From the NCBI RefSeq assembly GCF_000003815.2, contig NC_049989.1, positions 3,263,691-3,327,690 on the forward strand: a DNA stretch of 64,000 nucleotides, given 5' to 3'. Positions 36,201 to 48,200 of the stretch are shown here, one piece after another. The position numbers and the translations under genes are program-made. This stretch comes from Branchiostoma floridae. Its lineage: Eukaryota; Chordata; Leptocardii; Amphioxiformes; Branchiostomatidae. The notes under the pieces are model-generated. The model made no database searches, was not told the DNA's origin, and saw nothing but the letters and a program-made list of their open reading frames with translations. The stretch's first letter is position 1. Every line of letters begins with the position of its first letter.

Positions 36201-39200
36201 CTAGTTCGTATTTCATCATGTCAGTGTCTCTATTATAGTATATTTGCAGTTACTGTCCTGGATCTATTTGATTTGTAACTTTATAATTGATCATTTCCGT
36301 TCCTACCCACATTGTAATTTTTGCTCATAGTGGTGGTTTTGGTTGACAAGTTGTAATTTGATGAAAGTTTTGCATACTTTCCCTATTGTCCAATGTCACG
36401 ACTACATGTAAGATCGATGTGTATTGTCTCATAAATATTAGTAAATCCCTTGGGATTCACTGTGCACAAGGGAATTTGCCTATACACTTTGCTGCAAAAT
36501 AATTTGTACTTGTCATGTTTACATTATGGCCAATATTATGTTTTTTACTTTTGTTACCTACGTGATTAAACAGTTGTGTTCCGCCAAACATGAAACCTCT
36601 TTAACGTCGTATTTGCGTTCTATTATTCAGCTAGGATAATCCCCAAAGTGTAAAACACATTTCCACGTCGGATTCTGCGTCCCATTATCCAGCTAGGATT
36701 CCACAAAGTGTAAAACGCTTTTTGCCGGTAGGCAAAATGATGCCCCTACCTGGAGTTGTTCTCCCTCCTGTTTCTCCTGAGACAGTTTACTCTCCAGCTC
36801 CCCTTTAGTGCTGCCCATGTCCTGTTCTAGTCTCTTGTTCTCATTTTCTAGCTCAGCTATTCTCTTCTGGAGGCCCTTGATGTCCTTCTTAGCTTGCTGC
36901 ATAGATAGAAGAAATGTTGAACACAATGACAATCTAGTTCAACAACTCAATTATTTATTTTTCATGCTGCAGAAGTGTGCGGTCTAACTAGGGTGACCAC
37001 ACTGGACAGAGCTGCATGGAAGCACGGTGTGAATACTAGCCGACTCCTGCCTACCCGTGCCAGGGATCCCAGCAGCAGTATAATCAAATACTGGATACTA
37101 CAGTATGACTACTACTACTAGAAAAATTTGTGTAGTTTTCAATTACACTAATGTACATGTTCGTGAAGAACCCAACATTAAACCTGTTGATTTATAAATT
37201 ATAGTAATCAGGGCACAACAAATTAAAGTTATCTTCTTTCCTCTGTTGAGAGGTGTATCAAAGATGCTTGTACATGTAACTCACATCATTTTTCTCCTCA
37301 TGTTCCTTCTTCCTCTCCTCCAGTTGTTGCTGAAGTTTGTTGATGCTGTCCTCCAGGTCCTTGGTCTTCAGCTGGAGTTGTTCAGATTCCTTCTGACCTT
37401 TCTGAAACCCAAACCATTTTACAAAAGTCAGCTAAAAGTTTAATGAATAAATCCCCAACACGCAATTACTAGGTGTTAGCTAGAGGGTAAAGATGTCAGT
37501 CTGTGCCTTCTACATGACTGTATAACCCATAAACTGACAATTGCAACTATTGTCCTATATAATTATCTAGGACTGGTTGTTTTTTAGAACGGGTGTTTCA
37601 TGATTGAGATTTGTAATGAATCAAACTAAAGAGAAACTTGTCTGAAGAGTGTAAACATTTGGAGCAAATCCCTTTGGCTTCTTTCATTTTTGAATTGTTG
37701 TAGTTACAATCACACAATAAAACTCTTAGTACTGTCATGTATGAGCTGACTGTGCAATAAATGGCTGTACCTCCAGATCCCCCTCCAGATGACTCTTCAT
37801 GTTGCTCATGTCTTCCTGAAGCTTGTTCCTTTCAGCCTCCAGGTTGGACAGCTTCTTTTGGAGGTCCTCTTTCTCACGTTGTTCTTGCTGTTATCACCAA
37901 AGACAAATTTTAACATATTTCAACATACTATATCAAACCTTATGTGTAAAGAGAAGTTAAAATTGACATCAGTATGCACAATACAATCAATCCTCTTTGT
38001 CTTTGTCATCTTTGCATTCACTAGTCAAAAACAGGACCAACCTCTGACTTGACTTTGAACTCTTCTTTCATAATTTCGATGTCCTTCTCCAGTTTTTGCT
38101 TCTCAGCTTCAAGTTCAGCAAGTCTTTTCTGCAGGCCACCACTGTCCTTCAGTTGTTGCTGTTAAAATAAAGTGTTAAAGTGAGTAGTGCTACATTTGTA
38201 CATGAATAAGAGTCACAAAAACTCATACCCATTACCCACAGCTGAAGAGTTTGAACTAGTGCAAATCAAGAACAGTCTGCTTTATGAACCAATGGCAAGG
38301 TTACATGTAACACACATAGCATTTACATGGCTTTTGTAACATTTATATGATACAATGAGCCAAAGAAGGTGCTTGCATTGCTCTTTGAAGGGAACAACAC
38401 CCTGGGATGATTATGATAATGATGAGTAGTACATGATACAGTGATACAAACCTACCTGTACAACACAACACAGCACCCCTTTTTAGTATGTAAAATAATA
38501 ATCATGCAAAGTTGTACACTCAATGTACAGTGATGGAAAATCAAATCACACAGGACAGCATATTGAGAAATGAAATGGTTTATTGGAAAGTGTATGAAAT
38601 GATACATGCTTCTGATATTCCTACAGCAAACAGCAAAAAATTAATCTTCCAAAAGGCATGCAACTAAATGACGAGGACAGAGGAGGAATACAGCCAACAC
38701 ATCAAAGGATGAGAAATTTGAAATGCCATGCAGAGAAACTTAAGGAAAAAGTGATATCATAATGCCAAAAGGTGGATATACACCAGCAATATAGATACAG
38801 ATACAGCAAAAATGAACCATAGAGACTGATGATGTTTCCAAGCATCAGCAACAAGGAATGAAAGAACAAGCTGTCAACTGCTCCCATCATGCAATAGTAA
38901 CAGAAAGGTACATCAACCAAAGATGTCAGAAAACCTCTCGCAGAAGTAGACAAAAGAACAAACCGCTGTCTTCTCCTGCACTTCTGTCTTGAAGGAGGCC
39001 ATGTCCTTCTGGAGCTGCTCTCGCTCAGTCTCCATCTCAGAAACCTTGGTCTGAAGTTGTTCTTTTTCTGACCTTTCTTGCTACAGTAGTAGAAGGGAAT
39101 GTTTAAGGAGCTTTAATACACATCTTTGAAATGTCTGTATAGTACCTAAACTTAGACTATCAACAGGTTAATACCATTTAACTTGATATGTTGTATTCTA

Positions 39201-42200
39201 GATACAAAACTTATGTATGTTCAATTAAATAGATGGATTATGTGGAGTGGCATTTTCTATTTCTTGTTACATCTGATGATAATGCACAATGGCTGTATAA
39301 CTGCTTCACATACATTGTACACAGAGTCATGCAGGTGCCACTATGTTCATCACTAATCTTCACAACCACTGAAAACTGCATAGTTTCACATAACGTATTG
39401 ACATGCTGCCTTGTAAGTTGTAGTGGTCATGCATTTGCTCAAACAAACTGACCTCGCATTTTTGTTCCAGCTCAGTTCTTGTCTCATCTAGAAGTTGCTG
39501 GAACTTGTGGCTGTCCTCCTCCATCTCTTTTACCCTCTTCTGCATCTCTGAGATGCTTTTCTTGGATTGCTGTCACAGTCAGAATTTTTTGTCACATTTG
39601 TTACTGTGTTAAATACTTATTATCTTGCTTCAGTATGACTGCTTCTTCTTTTTGAACTGTCAGCATTGTAGTATACAGTCTTGTCATGCATATATTTCTT
39701 ATATGTTTACCACTCGTCATGCATGCTTTTTCTAATTATCAGATGCCACAAGTACAAAAATGACCTAATGATTCTCTTTAAACACTGTTATGATACAGTT
39801 CTAATCATGTGGTACAAAGGACGTGTGGAATCCAGAGTTCAAAGGACATGTATTAGCATGCATCTGAGAAATGAAGCTCCAAAGTACAATCTTTGCATTG
39901 CCCTAGCATGCAGCTAGTCATGACTACATCATCAGTAGCACAATGATGTACCTTCTTGTTCTGGAGGAGTTCCTCAGAGAGAGCCTGGACCTCTGTGCGG
40001 TGCTTGTCCTTCTCGGACTCAAGCTCCACGACACGCTTTTGGTACATCTCAGTTTCTCTCTTCTCTTGCTGTTTGTTGTGCGTTCAAGTGATGATGAAGG
40101 TGTGTACAACAAGTTGCATAACAACCAAGTTGAATCACAACAAGGTCCAGTACATTGTACCTCTATCAGCTTTGTACATTATGCACATACGAGGTACTAC
40201 CTTGAACCCCAGTTTAGTCATATTTTTGTATAAAAGAGACAAGCCACCATGATTAAGAAACTTTAAGGTAATTCAATTAACCATAGACATACGTTGTACA
40301 TCATTGTCAAGATTAAAGTACTGTTGTATTGTCTGGATCATTCTTGACAGACAGTACTATTTACAGGATAGTTCAGCAAGGCACATAAAGTGCACCAAAA
40401 TCAGAGACAGTGCAAAAGTCTGTGTGCACATGTGTAATGGGTTAGATTCCTTGTCGTAATGCCTTCCTCAAAGATTTGCCCAAGCTGAGAAAATGAAGCA
40501 TGACAGAGTGAGTTAAGAGCCCTGTGCATCAGTACCTTGTGTAGACAGTAGAGAGAGAAGACTATCCACTACACAGGCAAGCAGGAAGAATTGTGAGGCA
40601 TCCAGTGAGGGTGACGGCATCAGCTATTATGGAAATCCAGCTGGAGAGAATGTGTGAGAGAGACTGCACTTCCACCATTACAAGCTGTGCTACCAAGTCT
40701 CGATGCTAAAGACCATCTCCAGACGCGTGCTCTAAGGTAACACCTGCGTGCTTAGGTACTTAAGACGGACGGAGAACACACCTGAACGTTCTCCTCGGCA
40801 TCCATCCAGAACTCCTCGAGTTCTTTGCGGAGTTTGGCGTTATCGGTTTCCAGTTGGGTAGCCCGCTTTTGGAACTGCGTCGAGCAGGGGTTAGGGACAG
40901 ACGGGTACAGAAACAAAAAGTGAACACAGGAGAAAACTCTCTGATAAAGAACTGAAAACTTTGATTGTTGTGAAACTTCCATGCAGATCGACGGCTAAAT
41001 ATTGGTGTTACACTAATCATAACGTGCCATTCATTTTGTGCGAAAAAGATAACAATCATGCAATATTTGAACATTACATTTTTACTAAAAATCCAAATGC
41101 ATGCTGTTAGAAGGGCATGTTAGATGGTTACTCAAAATAACTGGCGTGCATTATTTAAGAAATGTGGGGTGATTATCGTTAGTTTAACAGTCAATGTGGT
41201 AACACTGCTGTTAGGGAGCTCTGCAAGCATTATTGTCCTGTGCTGCTGTCAATCAAGCAAACAAGCAACAGGACTGTCGTCATGGAAACCCACAACCTAC
41301 TGTTATGCACTAGGTCATTGGAGGAAGTAGTGAACCAATTATTATAGACACTCGTCAATAGCATCTCTTGGGGAGGGGGGCAGGGCGACCTTATGCCCCT
41401 ACAGGATTGACCTTGAGATGCAAACCTTGGCTTTGTCCTCGGCCTCCTCCTTGAGGTGTTCGACCTCCTGTCGGAGTTTGGAGTTTTGTTCCCGCATGGC
41501 GGCGAGCCTGCTCTGCATCTCATCACCACTGGCCTTCATGGCCTGAGCAGTGTGGATGGATGTACAGGTCACACTCGTCATTGGGAAACAGTAACTACAG
41601 GCAAACTAAGCCTGACATACACTTGATATGTTTATGTGTCCTGATACTTATACTTTATAACCCCTAAAGTGGGACACATGAAAATGACAACAGCTAGTAC
41701 TAAATTTCAATATTTCAACCCATTCTGGATTTAGCCATTATGTGTACCTATGGCTATTGTTTATCACAATAATTATAATAAATCTTTTCATTGCCTTATT
41801 TCATTGTAACCTTTTCTATTTTCAGGTTGGAACATTGGGATTTGGTACAGCTTGTTGTCATTTCCCTACACAGGTTTTAAAATGCATTGTCTTCTTTCGA
41901 CATCTTAATTGATTTTTTTAATGTAAAAAATCATTTTTGTTTTAATTAGAACTAAATATTTGTATGACAATGCCTTTAATAGATTGCAAAATGCAAAAGT
42001 TGTAACAAGACTCTGAAAATTGACAGACTTAAAAATTATCACATTTGTCAGACATAATTAAAATGTACAGTCTTTCTAGCTGGGGAAAAATGGTTGTACA
42101 TGTATCTACCTAGTGTGATTCAGTAACATACAAACAAATGCATTGAATCCTCCACCTTAAACAAAATTACTGCGTCTTCGATTACCCTTACTTGTAAGAA

Positions 42201-45200
42201 AAAGAGGGTTGATCATTAATCCTGGGACAAACCTGGATCACAACAAATGTTGATGACTCTGTGAAAATGTGTGCAAGATTGGTGTGTGCAGAGACAGACA
42301 CATCATTGGATTTGACAAATCAAATTGTTAATATGATACATCCATACATATACATGGCGACCATTCACTCAACACCAAACTCATAGCACACAGAAAAGTC
42401 CTCATACACCGAGCAAACGTGTTCCTCACACACATCAGTATACATGTAAACCCAACCACATTCACACACAGGTGTGAACACACACACACACATGGAGTGA
42501 CACATATACACACACACATACCTGGTTCTTGTCCTCAGCCTGCTGTTTCAGGTTCTTCAGTTCTTTCTTCAGGTTGGAATTTTCTTCCTCCATGTCCTTG
42601 GCTTTTTTCAGAGCCTGTTTGCAACAACATAACAACATGTCCATCCCATCAAAAGTTCTTTCTTTGTTGAAGACTTCAATAAGCCACACATAATGTGACA
42701 GGAAGGAAAGTGCTTTCAAGAGGAGTGAATACATGTAGTCATTTAGTAAATCATCTGGTGACTTTGCATATCACATACTGCAGACAAGCAAACTCTTCCA
42801 AATTTGAAAACTTGTAACAATGGTATTACCTCAAACTTTAAATTACAATCAATTGTGTATGCTGCACTTTGGTCCTAAATATATCAACTGATGACCATAG
42901 TAATCAAAAGGCTAAGTGCTAAATCAAGTTAGCCAAAAGAAGATGCTTGAATGTGTAATATTACAAAGGGTGCCTATATTTGGAGTACTCAAGGCCAGTA
43001 GAGGAAAAGACATAAAGCTGTTAATCCTATTCTACATATATCAGCATTGCACAGAATATGTGAGATTTATACACTATATTAGGGTCCCAGTTTCCTGTGG
43101 TGAAAAATTACATTAGAGGAAGAAAACATGCATTATTGTCAGAGAGAGGAATTCCATAATGAGTTAGCACCATAGAAACAGTGGAAAGATCAAGTTTAGT
43201 CACATTTACTTCAGTAGAAACCTGTTAATTGCATGACCATTATTTATCAGTGGATTTTAAGCAGTTACCATGCATTAACCCTTGGACACCAAACAAGCAA
43301 CAATAGGGTGGGCATATTGACACAACCACACATATGATTGGTCAAATTTTATGTACATCTATTTACTGAGACAGGTTATCCCCGACTTATGCAATTGAGC
43401 ATGATGCGATTAACTGGTTTCTACTGTTTCTGACATATTAGGTAGCTTTCTGCATGCTGCTACAGAGTGCAAGGACAGTTAGATGTGCTCTGGACTAGAC
43501 AGCAAAGCTCCTGTGCATTTCAAGGAGAGAAATGTGTTTAATAGATCTTTATTAAAGCAAGGAGGTTATATTCACTGAATATAACCTCCTTGATTAAAGT
43601 GACAGAAGCTGTGGTGAACAGAGCATAGCCCCTCATTCGGCAACCAGAAGTGCCCCTTATTAAGAGTGACCATAGCCCCACATTCGGATGCACCATGCCT
43701 CCCAACCTTGTGTTTGTCCTCGGCCTCAGCCTTGAACTCAGCCAGCTCGTCGAGGATGCTGTTGTTCTCCTCTTCCATCTCCTTGAACTTTTTCTGGGAT
43801 ACCTCAACAAGGTACTCCATTTCCTGGTTTTGTTTTGGAGTGGGAGGGGGGCAAAGAGTTGGGACAATGATTTATCAATGGTATGTGAGAGGTCACACAA
43901 CCTTTATTTTACAGATGACATCCTCTAGAGAAGCAAAGTCTTTTGAAAAATATTGACAAAATGCAGTTAGTCTTACAAAAGCCCATTTCATGATACACAG
44001 TGCTTATTTCATTGAATGCATAGATTTCATACCGATAGTCTGACAAATCTGCCTTACAATCCCTAATGTCACCCATAAAATCTAGTTTGTGTTGAACTTC
44101 TTATGTTCAAGAAAATAAAAACTTAATGCAACTTTGCAACAGAAAAATGATGTCAAAGTTTTCCTCTGCCTGAAATAGCAATCTACATGATCAATATTTT
44201 GTTCACTTCAACTGACACTTAAGAGTATACTATTTCCTGACAGCTATCCTACACAATGATTTGGGAGAATCATTTTTATCAGTGTGAAGTGTTTACCTTC
44301 GCCTTGTCTTCTGCATCTGTCTTGTAGGCCTCCTTTTCCCTCCTGATGTTGTTGTTCTCAGTGTCAAGCTCCGTCACCTTCCTCTGGGACTCGTTCAGTT
44401 CATTCTTGATGTGATCTCTGTTTGGAAAAGAAAACTTTTAAGGTAAGTCCTCAGAGATCTAGATACAGAACTCTTTATTGACACTGTAATTTTTCAGTCC
44501 TAGAGAACAAACATTTGGGCATCTTTTTTGCTAGATTTCTTTTAAACTTTGCAAGGATTTAGACCACCCTAGATACTAGTAGCTAAAATCATAAGATCAA
44601 AGACCCAAAAATACAAAACGAATGTTTTGATTTTTCTGAATTGGCTTAAGCCTGGTAGAAAACACTGCTCCCTATGACCTTCATGACCAGTAAGAACAAT
44701 TTTTCAAGTAATTATTATAAAGCTGTCCTGCATCCCCAAATCACTAGGAGGCGCCACTGCAACACAGACGTCATGTTTTAACAATGCAGCTCCCATTACA
44801 GCTGGTGGTTACACAGTCTGACTCATATGTTGACATATACTCATGATTGTCATAACACTGAAAGGGGACCTTGTCCCATTGCCAAATATGGTGTGGGCAA
44901 AGTCCAACTTTCCCTTATTTTTAAAAAAAGAAAACAGTGTAGACTGTGGTAATGACATTGGAGCAAAGCAAATTTTTAGAAATGTTCGAAACAGACTGAG
45001 AGGTACATGTAACAGGGGGAATTTGTCAAAATGCTGGTTAAAAGTCACAATCTTTCATAATTCATTGATAGTGCAATTAATACTCAATGTGATCCTTATG
45101 TGGATAATTCTTTGAGTCCCCCATAGTTGATTTTGGTAAGAACCTGACGTTGGCAGTCATATTTATATGGCATAGACCAAATACTGGCATACTTTACACA

Positions 45201-48200
45201 TTCAAGTTTTAAAGTTAAAACAAATCAAAACATATATTTCAAGCCCTATGTACAACATGGGAAATATTGCACATTCCTTTCCTCAAGGTAACTCTTGCTA
45301 CAATTTACCTTGTAGTTTGCAACAATAGTAAGAGTGATGCAACTTTTAGTCTATTATCCACTGCCATAATGGGGATTGGTGGCAAAATTTTGGTCCATTT
45401 CAACCTTCATTTAATACTGTAACTTTAAGTTACAAAGAACTTATCAAATCAATAGCTGGCTGAAAAAAAGTGCACAGTCATTGGATGACCTTCTTCTTCC
45501 AATATATACCATGATTGCACCTCCTAGGTTGTGCCTATCCTACTACATATGTAGCTACACATGTTGTTTATTGGCTAAAGTTATAATTCAATAAATTATA
45601 CTTTTATGCACTAGCAGTTTCTAACTATAGCAAGTGCTGATCGAAGACACGATGTAGTATTATGGTACTGTGTCATAATATAGTAGCTCTAAAATTAGGC
45701 TATAGATCTAATCCTGATCTGAATTACATCTCCCCACAAATATGCAGCTCATTTTTTCTTGTCTTTCTTGTCCTTTCCCTTGAAGAAGTTCAGCTTTAAC
45801 GACTTTGAAGGTGACTTTGAAGGAGACCTTTAATCCAGAGAACACACAATGAAACAAACAAACATACAGACTCTCATCTACTCCAAGTTATCATCGCTGC
45901 AAATTAAGGTGCATTTTTCTTTCAAATTCAAAAGTTCTCCAATGCTGTTTATTATCAGATTCTCTTGAAAAAAAAGCTAACACAGCTTACTGTTGTTGTA
46001 GAGATTTCATATTTTGTGCTGTTCATGTACATAAAGTTGAGTGCTTACAAACAAGCTTAAGACTTGTTTTAAAGTTCAACAGTTAGGTCACAGCTCAACT
46101 TCCATAAACCAAGCTTTATTGTTAACGTTTGGACTGGAATGTAGTACTTGCAACATGATTGTCTAATTAGCCTATATAAAACAATTAGAATAACTCACAT
46201 TTGTTTCTGCATCTCTGCAATGCTCTGTGCTCCCAGGTCTGACTCCTGTCTGCTCTTCTCCAGTTCTTGTTGGAACTTGACTAGTTCATCTTTGGTGGCC
46301 TCAAGCTGGGGACACAAGCACACAGTTATACATACAAGTGCTACAATTCTATCAAGGTTTGGAATATCACTAGTGATTGGCATGTCAACATATACAAGAT
46401 CAAATATAACATTTCATTCAAGAAAGGTAATTCTTCTACAATGTAAAATGTAAACTTTATCACTTGCACATACATGTACAGGGTACATTTAAAAGCCTGC
46501 TGGCCTACAGCCATTTTCAGCCGATTCAGTGAAAATGTGTCACGCCTTTGTCAAACAGCAGGAAAATTGACAAGCTGACTAATTGACATTTTCAGCAATA
46601 ATATGCTGGTGTTCTCTCAAACACTGTCCATTTTTTAGATTTTAGATTGGCCAACCAATGTTCACAGGTCCCTGATCCACATACAAATGTACACTGTAAC
46701 TTTGAATTTGGCAACATTCTTGTGAACAACAAATATTTCATACAGCCAAAGCTTACTGACTGTATGAAAGAGGCTTAAACAGATAAACAAGAAAGGAATG
46801 AACGAATTGTGTCACAAACAACATGACCCAACATGTAACATTGTTAGAACATTCAATGCTATGTCAGATGTACAATTGCTAGCCACCCAACTGAGCCGTG
46901 AACCAAACATGATTTTGCTAAGACATTACCTCCTCTTCTAAGGCTTTAATCTTTGACAAGGCTTCTTCTGTGGATTTCCTTGCAGATTCCTTCTCTGCAG
47001 CGGCTGCGTCTTTCTCCTGAATTACCTGGGCAAGCTTACCCGAGGACTCAGTGGCAGAGTTAAGAACCTGAGTGTTGTTATGGGGGTGGTACATGTATGT
47101 TTCCAGTGTGATGGATTTTTGATGGGAAAGGTATGGTGGGGAGAAGTGGACAAAAACAAACAAACAAAAATGAACAAAAGTCAATAAAACAAAGTTTAAC
47201 ATTTATGGAAGCATAATGCATTCAATTCTTGCAAGATTGATAAAGTTATTGATGAATAAAACTACAAAACATGAGATACAGAAAACACAAAAAGGACACG
47301 CAATATTAATAAAATGTTAAAAGAAATAGAATTTCAAATAATAAAAAAAAAATTGTGTTATGAACTTAACATGAACATAAACTGTCCACACACAAGTATT
47401 AGTAAGAATGTGTGTTGCTTTCTGAAACATGGACAACATTACATAGCTTAAACCAAAAAAGATGAGATTCTAAATGAAACAGGGAATGATTCCGGACCAC
47501 CATTATGTTTGCACATTTAACATGGGACTGTCACTTGTGAAATCTTGACTGTGTGAAACAATCTGACTTGTTTAGAGTGTTGTAACCTTATCCACCCAGT
47601 TAATCAACCAGAGTTGTATTAGTCTGAAGGGAGAATTGTAGTAACAACATACATCTTGTTTTTCCTGGACTGCCTTCTCCTTCTCTACTGTAAGTTCTTG
47701 TTGCTTGGTGACTGCAGCTTCCTTCTCGGCGACGGCAGTCTCCTTCTCCAGACTGAGCTTCTGTTTCTCAGCCTCCAGCTCCGCCTTCTCGGCCAGAGCT
47801 GTTTCTCGTTCTTTAAGAACGGCCTCGTACTGGGCCCAGGCCTTCTCCTTGGACTCCTATGAAAGAACACGGGGTCAAAGTAGTATGATAATCGTATTTG
47901 TGTATTTGTATGCTCAGGCCAGGTCATTTTAATTTGTTGGTTCGCAGATTTTCCAAAAATATACAAAAATATGCTTAACTGGAAAAGCATCATGAAAACA
48001 AAGCCCAAGGACCAGGTGTATGCCTTGGTGCACTCAGGTTTATGGAGTGGACATGGTCATACTCAAGTTTTTCTCCCTGCACTTTGCTTTTACGACGTCC
48101 GCTTGCTATATTTTTATTTTTAAAAATCTGAGAACCAAGAAAATCAAATGATATGGCCTTAGCTTTGCAAACTATTAAAAAAAACATGTCATAAATTCAA

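Larger units (their letters stand above)
28827..36737. mobile_element. ~7.9-kb insertion with split direct repeats (A1-B1A2-B2)
   Basis: A1 (28827-29007) equals A2 (32860-33040); B1 (32456-32862) equals B2 (36331-36737); I see no mismatches by eye in either pair. B1 and A2 abut. This A1 - interior - B1A2 - interior - B2 order is the hallmark of PAT/Ngaro-type tyrosine-recombinase retroelements, which integrate without target duplication; none is evident here. I find no reverse transcriptase or recombinase of its own, so it would be non-autonomous. Alternative: two head-to-tail rolling-circle (Helentron/HINE-like) elements sharing termini; each B end is a short hairpin TTTGCCGGTAGGCAAA. Confidence 0.65.
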
